Positions 1 to 8,460 are shown, numbered from the stretch's first letter. The stretch: 11,157 nucleotides of DNA from an uncultured Prosthecobacter sp. (GCA_937941745.1 CALDGV010000394.1:1-11157); one strand, 5' to 3'. Numbers and translations are program-made. Notes: generated from the sequence alone by a model not told the origin.

Positions 1-146
1 TTTCCAGAATGATGGCCTGACAAACTTTTTTCTCGTCAAAGCATCATTGGATGGGTTAAAAGGTGCGTGAAATCTGTCTGCTTCGCGGATTCGTGTTGTG
101 GCAGATGGCCAGGGTCAGGGGTTTCAACCTTCACCTCGTTCACGCC

Positions 147-3100
147 ATGAAAACGATTCCGTTCTGCCTGGGGCGAAGCCTGCGAGTGTCCGGATGGTTT
201 TGCTGGCTGGTGCTTTTGGCCGAGGCAGGGGCCTTTTTCCCCACGCCGACTTCGTTGATGCTGGATGAGGGTGGTCGCGGTGAGGTGAAGGTGCTTGGCC
301 TGCCTGCCTCCACCAAGATCTCCCTGGAAAGTGTCGTGATCACGCCTCCCATGGGCCTCACGAGCGACTTCACCACCAGCCCGAAGATTGGCAACGGGGT
401 GATGGTGGCATTCACGGCGCAGGCGCCTGGTCTGTACACGGTCGATTTCTTTGGCAAGAACCAGTTCGGCATGCCTGGGCAGTCGAGCGTCTCCGGCAGT
501 GTCAGCGTGCTGGTTCTGGACGTGCCGGAAACCTCGGCGCAGAACCCTTTTGTCGCGCTGGCGGGGGATCCCGTGAACACCGCAACGGGAGAGTTTTTCG
601 GGCGTGAGTCGGTGGATCTGGATTTGGGAGGCCCGATGCCGCTCCGATTCTGCCGCTATGTGGCGTCCAGCCTGTCTCTGGATGATGTGGTTCAGGCAGG
701 ACTCGGAGAAAACCGTTCCCACAACTTTGCTTCAAGAGTCATTTCCACAGCCATCACCATCAAGCGGGTGGTGCTGCCGGAGGGCCGGGTGCTGCGCTTT
801 GACAAGTCGGGCTCGAAGTGGCTGCTCAAGAGTCCGCTGGATGTGCCTTATCAACTGGTGGAGACCGCGACCGAGCTGCTGCTCGGGGATCCCCATTCCA
901 AGCAGGTCTGGACCTATGACAAAACCACCGGCAGGCTGGCCAGGATGGAGGATGGCAAAGGCAATGTGCACACGCTGACCTATGTGGCGGGTGAGTTGAT
1001 CAGCATCAGTGATGGTCTGGGCCGCACGATCAACATCAGCCGTTCCAACGACTTGATCAGCAGTGTGACCGGTTTGACGGGGCTGGAGAGTCGTCAGGTG
1101 TTGTTCGGCTACACCAGCGGGGTGCTGACCTCCTCAACGGACGCTGGGAACGATGTGACCACCGATGCAAACACCGTTGGAAGGCCGGCTTCCTTCACCC
1201 GGCCCGCAGGCAACACTCCTTTCACTCAAAGCTACACCGATGGCAGGGTTGTCAGCCAGACGGAGCGTGGCACGGACACAAGCACCCTGGCTTATGGCAC
1301 GAACAGCACCACCTTCACGGACCCTGCGGGCGAGACCCTGGTGGACCATTACGATGCCCAGGGGCGTCTGATCAGCCATGTGGACGAGGGGGGCAGGACC
1401 ATCTCGATCACGTATGATGCTGCAGGCCGGCGTCATGTGGTGACGGACCGCCTCGGGCGGAAGATCACGATTCTTTATCATGCGTTGAGCGGCCTTCCAC
1501 ACACCATCATCAATGCGGAAGGCAGGAGCACCTTGTTTGCCTTCAAGCCCCGCACGCTGATGGGTGTTGTGTTCCAGGATCTGAGCAAGATCACCTATCC
1601 GGACGGCGCATCCAGGTCCTTCTCCCATGATGCCAGGGGGAACGTGACTCAAATCACGGATGAGGCTGGGAAGAACTGGAAGTACAGCTACAACAGCCGG
1701 GGGCAGGTGCTGACGGTGACCAACCCGCTCGGCGGAGTGACGACGAACACCTACGACACCGCTGGCAATCTCGTGACCTCCCAGCCACCTGACACTGGCA
1801 TCACTCTTTTCTCCTATGATGGGCGGTACAGGCTGACGCAGATCACCCGGCCCGGAGGTGCCACGGTGGTGCTGGCCTATGACGCGAAAGACCGTCTCAC
1901 CTCATGGACCAATGAGCGCGGCAAGGTCTGGCAGTATGCCTATGATGCGAACAACCGTCTGACGGCCATCACGGATCCGGACACGGAAGTGACGGGGATG
2001 GGGCATGACTCATTGGACCGCATGACCACGATCACGGACCGCCTCTCCCAGGTGAGCACGCTGACCTTTGATTCCAGGCATCTTCTGTCGTCTTTCACGG
2101 ACCGGAACGGCCAGGCGGTCAGCCTGGGCTACGATGAGCGTCGGAGGCTGGCGAGCCTGGAGGATCCATCTGGAGAAGAGTGGCTGTTCAGCTATGATGA
2201 TGAAGGGCGGTTGCTTGGTGCGCAGACTCCGCTCGATCCGGCGAGCACACGCACGCTGAACGCACTGGGGTATCCGGTTCAACTGCGGGACGCCCTGGGA
2301 AATACCCGCACCCTCACGCGGGATGCCATGCAGCGGCTTCTGACCTTTTGTGATCCCGTTGGCAGGCAGACCAGCTATGCCTATGACAAGCGCGGCCTTC
2401 TGATCAGTGCGGCAGAGCAGGGGACGGGCACGGTCAAGTATGACCGCGATGCGCTGGGAAGCATCGTCAAGATCTCCGATCCTGGCGGTGGAGCCTGGTC
2501 CATGGCTTATCAGAAGTCCGGGCGGCTTATCAAAACCACGGATCCTCTCGGACGCAGCAGCACGCTGACTTATGACACTCGAGGTCGGCCAGCAACGCTG
2601 ACTTATCAGGATGGTGGAACCTGCTCGCTGACCTATGATGCCTCCAGCAATCTCACGGGAGCAGCTTTTAGCGGCGGGCCAGGCTTCGCTTATGCCTATG
2701 ACAATCTTGGGCGCCTGACTGCAGCGGACGAAGTGGCCTTCGAATATGATGCCGAAGGCCGCATCACCAACTGTCCGCAGAACACCCAGGACTACACGGC
2801 CACTTATGATGCTGCCGGCCGCCTGCTCACAGTGAGCTATCACGGAGGCTTGCTGACGGTGACCTATGGCTACGACAGCCGGAACCTGCTCACTTCCGTG
2901 ACCGACAGTGAGGGCACGGTGATCAGCTTCGTTTATGATGAAGCGGGGCGGCTGAGACAGCAGAACCGCACCCCGGGCGTTGACAGCACCTATGCCTACG
3001 ACGCTGCAGGGCGCCTGACGCAGATGCAGGATGGTGGCTTCATCAATCTGGCCTACCAGCTGAATCCAGCCTCGGAGGTGGTGGATGTGGACATGACGGC

Positions 3101-4511
3101 TCCGACGCTGCCTGTGGTTGTGGCTGCGTCCGAGGTGTTCAAATACGGCAAGGCCGGTGAGATCACCTCCCCGGGCTATGTTTATGACAAGCGCGGGCGC
3201 TTGAGCGCTTCTCCTGGCAGGACCTACCAGTGGGATGCTGCATCGCGTCTGGTCAACGCGAATGGGGTCGCCCTGACTTACAATGGGCTCGGCGATCTTG
3301 TCACTCGCACAGAGGCGGCGCAGACCACCCGTTACTACCATCACTATGCCCTCGGGCTGGCCCCCATCGTTTACGAAGATCTGCCCACCGGCCCGGACCG
3401 CTTCTATGTTTGGACTCCCGGCGGCAGGCTTCTCTACAGCGTGGATTCAGGAACAGGAGATCCCACTTTCTATCATTTTGACCGCATGGGATCGACGCTG
3501 GCCCTCTCTGATAAAGATGGCGTCGTGACCGACAGCTATGCCTACGGTCCTTATGGTGAGCCGCTGGGCAGGGCGGGGACAAGCACACAACCGTTCACTT
3601 ACATCGGTGCCTTCGGGGTGCGGCAGGAGGGCAGCCTCTATCACATGCGGGCGCGCTACTACGATCCTGGCAGTGCGCACTTCCTGTCCCGCGACCCGCG
3701 GCCACCCCGCTTGATCGATCCGAAATCCGTCAACATGTACGCCTATGCATCCCAGAATCCGCTGAGGTACCTCGATCCTCGCGGGGCCGCCCCAGAATCA
3801 GGAATGCCGGTGGCGGATGCCGGCCAGGAGGGGTTTGCGATGGCCTCACTGTTCTCACAGATTTTTGTCGGGCCGATGGCTCTGAATGAAAGCACCCGCC
3901 AGGATGACAGCCTTGCAGCATCCGGCCTGGCTCTTTTCTCCCAGACGAAGAGCCCGCTCGGAGAGCCTTTGATGACTGGGCCTGTTCCTGGCCCACCATC
4001 TCCCTTCCATGACAATGTTTTATGGGGAGATTATTTTATGGGTTCCAGCAGTCCGCGCGATCTGACGGGAGGAGGTCTGGGCAATGATCTCGGCGGCATG
4101 GATGCTGAAGATGGATTTTTCTGGGAGACAGACCTGTCCAGATCTCTGCTCTCGGAATTGAACGGCGATCGGCACTCTGATTACTTCCCGCCAAACCTGC
4201 CGATGTTCACGGATGGAGGGATGCTTGTGGAAAACGGTCCTTTTGCCATTTCCAACTCGACGATCAGCGGCAATGCCGAGGATGGCCGCCATGTTCTTTC
4301 CAGTGCGGCCACCACCGTGGAGGCGGTGGTGGTTCAGCATTTTATGGCCGTGTACCGAGCTTTACGTGCCGCGGAGCAGGCTCTGATTGATGAGATGAAC
4401 CGGAATCTGCGGGGCGATGAGGGCAAGGTTCGCGCCTTTGAGGAGATCAAGAAGCAGCGCAAGGCCATCGGCAAGATCATCAAAAGCCTCGGCGGCACTC
4501 CACCCGACTGA
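147..4511 (+). CDS. Secreted RHS/YD-repeat protein with complete RHS core and unassigned C-terminal tip
   Basis: Very large exported protein (1454 residues from this start). Seen: a signal-peptide-like N terminus (residues 1-29, ending AGA), a beta-rich Ig-like segment (about 30-130), the start of an RHS N-terminal domain (DPVNTATGEFF at 141, DUF6531-like), then about 30 YD repeats of the form YDxxGRL to about residue 1100. A canonical RHS core follows (about 1107-1213, with YGPYGEPLG, MRARYYDPGSAHFLSRDP and YLDPRG; DPRG at 1210-1213). In characterised Rhs/YD proteins the repeats form a closed beta-shell and the core ends at a DPxG autocleavage site, releasing the variable tip. Here the tip is about 240 residues, Gly/Ser/Asp-rich at first and helical and basic at the end; I recognise no toxin fold. 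A GTG at 63 would add 28 residues before the signal peptide, so ATG 147 is preferred. No Shine-Dalgarno is visible. No T6SS gene is nearby, so Sec export to the envelope or surface is inferred. Confidence 0.93.
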   Translation: MKTIPFCLGRSLRVSGWFCWLVLLAEAGAFFPTPTSLMLDEGGRGEVKVLGLPASTKISLESVVITPPMGLTSDFTTSPKIGNGVMVAFTAQAPGLYTVDFFGKNQFGMPGQSSVSGSVSVLVLDVPETSAQNPFVALAGDPVNTATGEFFGRESVDLDLGGPMPLRFCRYVASSLSLDDVVQAGLGENRSHNFASRVISTAITIKRVVLPEGRVLRFDKSGSKWLLKSPLDVPYQLVETATELLLGDPHSKQVWTYDKTTGRLARMEDGKGNVHTLTYVAGELISISDGLGRTINISRSNDLISSVTGLTGLESRQVLFGYTSGVLTSSTDAGNDVTTDANTVGRPASFTRPAGNTPFTQSYTDGRVVSQTERGTDTSTLAYGTNSTTFTDPAGETLVDHYDAQGRLISHVDEGGRTISITYDAAGRRHVVTDRLGRKITILYHALSGLPHTIINAEGRSTLFAFKPRTLMGVVFQDLSKITYPDGASRSFSHDARGNVTQITDEAGKNWKYSYNSRGQVLTVTNPLGGVTTNTYDTAGNLVTSQPPDTGITLFSYDGRYRLTQITRPGGATVVLAYDAKDRLTSWTNERGKVWQYAYDANNRLTAITDPDTEVTGMGHDSLDRMTTITDRLSQVSTLTFDSRHLLSSFTDRNGQAVSLGYDERRRLASLEDPSGEEWLFSYDDEGRLLGAQTPLDPASTRTLNALGYPVQLRDALGNTRTLTRDAMQRLLTFCDPVGRQTSYAYDKRGLLISAAEQGTGTVKYDRDALGSIVKISDPGGGAWSMAYQKSGRLIKTTDPLGRSSTLTYDTRGRPATLTYQDGGTCSLTYDASSNLTGAAFSGGPGFAYAYDNLGRLTAADEVAFEYDAEGRITNCPQNTQDYTATYDAAGRLLTVSYHGGLLTVTYGYDSRNLLTSVTDSEGTVISFVYDEAGRLRQQNRTPGVDSTYAYDAAGRLTQMQDGGFINLAYQLNPASEVVDVDMTAPTLPVVVAASEVFKYGKAGEITSPGYVYDKRGRLSASPGRTYQWDAASRLVNANGVALTYNGLGDLVTRTEAAQTTRYYHHYALGLAPIVYEDLPTGPDRFYVWTPGGRLLYSVDSGTGDPTFYHFDRMGSTLALSDKDGVVTDSYAYGPYGEPLGRAGTSTQPFTYIGAFGVRQEGSLYHMRARYYDPGSAHFLSRDPRPPRLIDPKSVNMYAYASQNPLRYLDPRGAAPESGMPVADAGQEGFAMASLFSQIFVGPMALNESTRQDDSLAASGLALFSQTKSPLGEPLMTGPVPGPPSPFHDNVLWGDYFMGSSSPRDLTGGGLGNDLGGMDAEDGFFWETDLSRSLLSELNGDRHSDYFPPNLPMFTDGGMLVENGPFAISNSTISGNAEDGRHVLSSAATTVEAVVVQHFMAVYRALRAAEQALIDEMNRNLRGDEGKVRAFEEIKKQRKAIGKIIKSLGGTPPD

Positions 4512-4562
4512 ACCGTGATGCTGCGCCGCCTTGAACCCTTGAATCCCAACCTTACGACCTTC

Positions 4563-5810
4563 ATGAAAACGATCTTCACCTTCCTTGCGGGTCTTCTGCT
4601 CCTTCCTGGTGTGGCCAGCGCCCTGCGAATCTCCTACAGTTATGATGCTGCGGGGCGTCTGACTGCTGCCAATTACAATGGCGACAGCAGGACGGCGTAT
4701 GGCTACGACAAAAACGGCAGCCTGACCAGCCGCGTGAGCAGCCTGACTCCCGTGCTAGCGGCTTCGCCTCACCTCGCCGGGACCTATTCAGGCTTGATCA
4801 CCAATGCCACGCCGAATGCTGGAAACACGGGGGTCATTACCCTCAAGCTGCTGGCAAATGGCACCTTTAGCGGCAAGCTGACCATCCAGGGAGGCAGCTT
4901 TGCTTTCGCCGGCAAGTTTGACTCCAACGGCCTGTTGGAGCCTTTGCACATCCAGATCGACCGGAAGGCTCCGCTGCTCGACTACCTGCTGAGTCTCACA
5001 CTGGATGTTCAGAGCAGTCCGCAGGCCATCCAGGGCACGATCACAGGTGATTTTAACAGCGAAGTCTTCAACTCGAGCATCGCCATGCGTCCTGACCGCT
5101 TCAATCTGGGTGGTCTGCTCATGGGCGGAGGGATGGCTGGAAAGTTCACGATGATCTTCGAGGCTGACAACGGGCCTTCTGGGGTGCCGGAAGGCACTGG
5201 TTTTGCCACCGTGGCGATCTCCACGAAAGGTGTCGTGACTCTAGCTGGAAAGCTGCCCAACAACGTCGCAATCACGCAGGGTGGTCAGATCCTCTGGCCG
5301 AATATCTGGCCGCTTTATGTGCCGCTGCATGCGCAGTTGGGCTTTCTTGCTGGAACCATGAGTTTTGTGAATCTTGGGCCAGTCGTCCTCCAGGGTGACC
5401 TTCATTGGTTGAAGCCTGCCACTGCAGGGACATTTCATCCCGCGGCCTTCAGCACCAGCGTCCTGGCTGAGGGGGCGCGTTACCTGCCTCCGGCCACCGG
5501 TCAGCGGGTCTTGGATTTCCTGCCGGAAAGTCCAAATGCTGTCTTTGAGGCCTTTGAGGGAAATCTGGCGGCACCATGGAGTAAAAATGTCACCCTGGAT
5601 TCGGCCAACAAGTTCATCATCCCTTTGGACGCCTCCGCCTTGAAGCTCGGAGTAGCGACGGCATCAGGTTTGGTGACAGGAAGTTTCAAATCAAGTCCAA
5701 CGACGACACGCGTGCTCAGTGGCGTGGTGATGCAGGGAGAGCGCTTTGCTGCCGGCTTTTTTGTCGGTGATACAGAAAGCGGAGATTTTTCCGTTGAGCC
5801 ACTGCCCTGA
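4563..5810 (+). CDS. Secreted beta-rich protein with two N-terminal YD repeats
   Basis: Product of 415 residues. Residues 1-20 form a clear Sec signal peptide (MKTIFTFLAGLLLLPGVASA, AxA cleavage). Directly after it come two YD repeats (YSYDAAGRLTAANY at 25-38 and YGYDKNGSLTSR at 46-57). The rest is predicted beta-strand, with what looks like a duplicated domain: LAGTYSGLIT...GVITLKLLANGTFSGKL (71-106) matches MAGKFTMIFE...GFATVAISTKGVVTLAGKL (191-231). The end has the pattern SGVVMQGERFAAGFFVGDTESGDFSVEPLP in its last 30 residues. I associate this G-x-Y...GxVTLAGKL...GFFxG architecture with uncharacterised secreted proteins of Verrucomicrobiota; function is unknown. It lies 51 bases after the Rhs gene on the same strand, so co-transcription is likely. 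GTG 4515 and ATG 4518 give N-terminal extensions that would bury the signal peptide, so ATG 4563 is chosen. It is too large and too clearly exported to be an obvious Rhs immunity protein. Confidence 0.88.
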   Translation: MKTIFTFLAGLLLLPGVASALRISYSYDAAGRLTAANYNGDSRTAYGYDKNGSLTSRVSSLTPVLAASPHLAGTYSGLITNATPNAGNTGVITLKLLANGTFSGKLTIQGGSFAFAGKFDSNGLLEPLHIQIDRKAPLLDYLLSLTLDVQSSPQAIQGTITGDFNSEVFNSSIAMRPDRFNLGGLLMGGGMAGKFTMIFEADNGPSGVPEGTGFATVAISTKGVVTLAGKLPNNVAITQGGQILWPNIWPLYVPLHAQLGFLAGTMSFVNLGPVVLQGDLHWLKPATAGTFHPAAFSTSVLAEGARYLPPATGQRVLDFLPESPNAVFEAFEGNLAAPWSKNVTLDSANKFIIPLDASALKLGVATASGLVTGSFKSSPTTTRVLSGVVMQGERFAAGFFVGDTESGDFSVEPLP

Positions 5811-5829
5811 GGGCTGGCTGATGAAGAAC

Positions 5830-5851
5830 GGCAGGGAGCTTTGATCCTGCC
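5830..5851 (+). terminator. Hairpin after the secreted-protein gene, weak terminator candidate
   Basis: Inverted repeat GGCAGG (5830-5835) with CCTGCC (5846-5851) and a 10-nt loop, 19 bases after the stop at 5810. No strong T-tract follows (the next bases are TTACTTGG), so termination would be weak or factor-dependent. It may instead be part of the leader of the exporter gene. Confidence 0.25.
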
Positions 5852-5857
5852 TTACTT

Positions 5858-5924
5858 GGAGGGAACATCCTCCTTGAGGATTGCCACGTCCGGTTTTTGC
5901 CGCCAAGCATGGGCTTTCGCATGA
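5858..5924 (+). promoter_or_regulatory. Possible attenuating leader: SD-like site, overlapping hairpins and short peptide before the exporter
   Basis: GGAGGG at 5858-5863 is the only strong Shine-Dalgarno-like sequence I noticed upstream of a gene in the window. Ten bases on, TTG 5874 opens 16 codons (MRIATSGFCRQAWAFA) whose TGA (5922-5924) overlaps the exporter ATG at 5921 as ATGA. Two mutually exclusive stems can form: GGAGG (5858-5862) with CCTCC (5869-5873), or ATCCTC (5867-5872) with GAGGAT (5876-5881). The bases and spacings are seen; translation of the peptide and any regulatory role are inference. Confidence 0.25.
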
Positions 5925-8299
5925 AGAAATCCTGGCTTGTCGCGCTTGTTCTGCTGCCTGTCGTTGTCCTTGGTTTTGTCCGTCTCCGGCTGGAGACGGA
6001 CATTTTGGCAACCCTGCCTGCCGAGGTGCCTGAAGTCCGGGCTTTGAAGCTCCTCCGCGATGGCTTTTCGGGGGGCAGTGATCTGGTGATTGCGCTGGAG
6101 ACGGAGGATGAACCGACCTCGGAAGCTGTGACCGAGTCCATTGCCATGGAACTCCAGAAGCGCACCGATCTGGTCAAGGAGGTGCGTTGGGCGCAGCCGA
6201 TGGAGGCACAGGCAGAGTCGGGGGCAGCCTTGCTGGCCTGGTGCGTGGAAAACACCGAACCCGCCAGGCTCCGTGATCTGCGTGGCAGCCTGGAAGGAGA
6301 AGGCGTGAAGGCTCGGCTGCAGAAATCGCTTCAGTCTGTGTCCACGTCGCTGGATGCGGAGAAGGTGCAGCGTGCCTCCTATGATCCCCTGGGCTTGCTG
6401 GATGCGCTGGATGTGGCTGCTGCCAGTACCCTGGAAGGATCCCTTTTCGGTCTTGTGTCCGAGGATGGGGCCTTTCGGGCCATCATGGTGACGCCAGCGA
6501 CGTCGGTGGGGAACTACAAGGCGGCAGGAGCTTGGCTGGCGGAGATCAAAGGCATCGTGGCAGCCTGTGCAAGTGAGGCGGGATCGCCCAAGCTGAATGT
6601 TCGTTACACCGGCGAGCCTGCGTTTCAGGCGGAGATTGGTGCTGGGATTGAAAAGGACATGTCGAGCACGATTGGGCTTACGGAGGTGCTCATCTCGATT
6701 CTTTTCTGGATCATGTTCCGGCGGCTGAAGCCGCTTTTGTGGATTCAGGGCCTTGTGGTACTGAGCATGGTGCTGACTCTGGGCCTGGGTGGCCTTCTTG
6801 TGGGCAAGCTGAGCATCATGTCGCTGGGCTTTGCAGCCATTGTCCTCGGGATCATCGTGGACTATGCCGTGCTCATCATCCAGGAGGCGAGGCAGCATCC
6901 TCAGATGGAGGCTGGAGCCTTGCGCAGGCTGGCGGCTCCAGGCATTGCCGCCGGTGCTTGCACGACGGCGGTGGTCTTTCTCTCCCTCCTCTTCAGCGGC
7001 CTGCCGGGCATGGCGGAGATGGGCTTGCTGGTGGCCGTGGGGGTGATCACCGGCTTTGGCGTGATGGTTTTCTTCGCTCCCCGACTGGCGGCAGGGAAGC
7101 AGGCGGAGCAGGGCGTGCTGACAACACCCGCCTGGCATTCAAGGCGCGGCTGGGCACTGGCGGGCACGCTGCTCCTCGTGGGCAGCATCAGCAGCGTCTT
7201 TGTGTTGAAAGGACTGCCGTCTTTCCAGACCGGCGCGGATGCTCTACGTCCGACCACAAGCGAGGCGATGGATGCCTTCCAGTGGGTGCAGGAGCGTCTG
7301 GGTCGAGATCATGAAGCCAGCGTGCCCGTGCTGATCACCGGGCCTGTGGAGCAGCTGCGTGCTCGCACAGTGGCCCTGAGTGGCAAGATGGATACAGCCG
7401 TAAAGGAGGGGATCTTGGTCCGTCACATGCTGCCTACGATGCTGGTGGGCGATCCCGCAGCGCAGGCCGCGAACAAAGAGTTTGTGCTCTGGCTGTGCCA
7501 GCAGAAATCCCGCTTTGAGCAGGAGATGGATGCCGCCGGATTTACGGAGGCTGCCATGGCCCTGCTTCGCGGATTGTGTGCTGTCTGGGAGAAGGGCACT
7601 GCTGCCACCGCGGCTGCGCCGATTCTGGATCGCCTTCTGGCCACGGGGACACGGGCCGAGGCGGCGGGCATGAAGCCCGGTGAGGGAATCGTGCTGGCCA
7701 GCGTGAGCGTGCCCGGCAGTCCAGGCATGCCTGATCGCGAACAGCTCGCTGCTTTGCAAGCCAAGCTGACTCCCGACACCGGCGCATGGGTGGCAGGCTG
7801 GGAAACCTTGGGTGGTGCCTTGTCCACCCTGGTGCGGTCTGATTTGAATCAGCAGTTGATTCCCATCATCGGCCTCATTGCCTTGACGTTGCTGGTCACC
7901 TTCCGCCGTTGGCGGGATCTGGTGCTTTCAGTGCTGTTATTGGCGGTCGGAATGGCAGCGCTTGCCGCGACCATGAGCCTTCTTGGCGTGGGGTGGAACC
8001 TGGCCAGCCTTGCTGCCATTCCGCTGCTGCTGGGCACGGGCATTGATTATGGCATCCACATCCTGCTGGCCCTGCAGCGCACTGGGAACGACATCCGGCT
8101 GGTGCAGGCGACGACCGGCAGGGCGGTGCTGTTTTCCGGGATGACGACGGTCATTGGTTTCTCCAGCCTTTTCTTTGCTGGCAACCGCGGCATTTCCAGC
8201 CTCGGTCTGGCCTGCTGCATCGGCACGCTTTGGATCCTGCTGGTTGTCCTCTGGCTGCTGCCGCACTGGCGCGCCTGGCTTGGGAATGGCAGGTCTTGA
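5921..8299 (+). CDS. MMPL-family (RND superfamily) exporter
   Basis: Inner-membrane, proton-driven exporter of 792 residues. It has the two-fold RND layout. TM1 is at residues 3-22, followed by a periplasmic loop (about 23-245), five membrane segments (about 250-390), TM7 (about 408-425), a second periplasmic loop (about 430-640) and five more segments (about 642-785). The conserved proton-relay acidic motifs are both present: GIIVDYAV (D314) and GTGIDYGIHI (D709). MMPL proteins of this length in Gram-negatives move lipids, hopanoids, aryl-polyene lipids or similar amphiphiles. No lipid-synthesis gene is visible here, so the substrate is unknown. No periplasmic adaptor or TolC-like gene is adjacent, which argues against a tripartite metal-efflux pump. 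In-frame starts also exist at TTG 5897 and ATG 5909 (adding 8 or 4 residues). ATG 5921 is preferred because it begins MKKSWLV directly before TM1 and overlaps the stop of a possible leader peptide. Confidence 0.93.
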   Translation: MKKSWLVALVLLPVVVLGFVRLRLETDILATLPAEVPEVRALKLLRDGFSGGSDLVIALETEDEPTSEAVTESIAMELQKRTDLVKEVRWAQPMEAQAESGAALLAWCVENTEPARLRDLRGSLEGEGVKARLQKSLQSVSTSLDAEKVQRASYDPLGLLDALDVAAASTLEGSLFGLVSEDGAFRAIMVTPATSVGNYKAAGAWLAEIKGIVAACASEAGSPKLNVRYTGEPAFQAEIGAGIEKDMSSTIGLTEVLISILFWIMFRRLKPLLWIQGLVVLSMVLTLGLGGLLVGKLSIMSLGFAAIVLGIIVDYAVLIIQEARQHPQMEAGALRRLAAPGIAAGACTTAVVFLSLLFSGLPGMAEMGLLVAVGVITGFGVMVFFAPRLAAGKQAEQGVLTTPAWHSRRGWALAGTLLLVGSISSVFVLKGLPSFQTGADALRPTTSEAMDAFQWVQERLGRDHEASVPVLITGPVEQLRARTVALSGKMDTAVKEGILVRHMLPTMLVGDPAAQAANKEFVLWLCQQKSRFEQEMDAAGFTEAAMALLRGLCAVWEKGTAATAAAPILDRLLATGTRAEAAGMKPGEGIVLASVSVPGSPGMPDREQLAALQAKLTPDTGAWVAGWETLGGALSTLVRSDLNQQLIPIIGLIALTLLVTFRRWRDLVLSVLLLAVGMAALAATMSLLGVGWNLASLAAIPLLLGTGIDYGIHILLALQRTGNDIRLVQATTGRAVLFSGMTTVIGFSSLFFAGNRGISSLGLACCIGTLWILLVVLWLLPHWRAWLGNGRS

Positions 8300-8376
8300 G
8301 CTTTGGATCAGGCTTTCTGGCCAGGGCAAAAGCAGGCTTCCGAAAAAAAGATCAAAAAGTTTGAGGGGTGGAGAAA

Positions 8377-8404
8377 GCGGCGGGGTAGCACCCAATGAAG
8401 CCGC
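8377..8404 (+). other. Possible stem-loop in the leader of the lipoprotein gene
   Basis: GCGGC (8377-8381) can pair with GCCGC (8400-8404), enclosing GGGT (8383-8386) paired with ACCC (8390-8393) across an AGC loop and an asymmetric internal loop. It lies in the 161-base gap after the exporter, just downstream of an A-rich stretch (about 8342-8360) that could be a promoter UP-element. A chance structure is possible in GC-rich DNA. Confidence 0.2.
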
Positions 8405-8426
8405 CCGATTGGTGCTGGCTTCAAAA

Positions 8427-8456
8427 AACCAACCAACCCAACCAACCCAACCAACC
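8427..8456 (+). repeat. Tandem AACCAACCC repeat abutting a start codon
   Basis: After an initial AACC (8427-8430) come two full 9-bp units AACCAACCC (8431-8439, 8440-8448) and a partial AACCAACC (8449-8456). TGAC and then the ATG at 8461 follow directly. The RNA of this strand would be an unstructured C/A leader; the other strand carries repeated GG and GGG runs separated by TT. The unit is a multiple of three and lies in a frame that is open from ATG 8395 into the lipoprotein gene, where it would encode repeated Asn-Gln-Pro. Confidence 0.85.
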
Positions 8457-8460
8457 TGAC

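Noticed and set aside
2..70. Possible 3' end of an upstream gene (22 open codons in frame 2)
   Set aside because: Too short to judge and with no recognisable motif.
63..146. GTG start giving a 28-residue longer Rhs protein
   Set aside because: It would place a clear signal peptide internally, and there is no ribosome binding site.
36..722. 228-codon open frame on the - strand over the Rhs N terminus
   Set aside because: It overlaps the signal peptide and RHS N-terminal motif of the + strand gene, and its translation has the composition of an antisense shadow.
2010..3344. 444-codon open frame on the - strand inside the Rhs gene
   Set aside because: It mirrors the YD-repeat coding frame; repeated GC-rich codons keep the antisense frame free of stops. 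The translation is low-complexity and resembles no protein family.
4222..4281. Polymorphic outer-membrane-protein type repeat in the Rhs tip
   Set aside because: Only one NSTISGN-like stretch is present; such repeats come in series, so a beta-helix cannot be claimed.
5861..5891. ECF-type promoter GGAAC (5862-5866) and CGTC (5887-5890) before the exporter
   Set aside because: The spacer is 20 bases, longer than the usual 15-18, and no second copy of the pair was found upstream of the sigma operon.
5852..7138. 428-codon open frame on the - strand inside the exporter gene
   Set aside because: The + strand frame encodes an unmistakable MMPL transporter with conserved motifs; the antisense product is His/Gln/Arg-rich shadow sequence.
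8395..8460. ATG 8395 as the start of the lipoprotein gene
   Set aside because: It adds a 22-residue Trp/Asn/Gln/Pro extension before a normal signal peptide. Kept only as an alternative because of the in-frame repeat.
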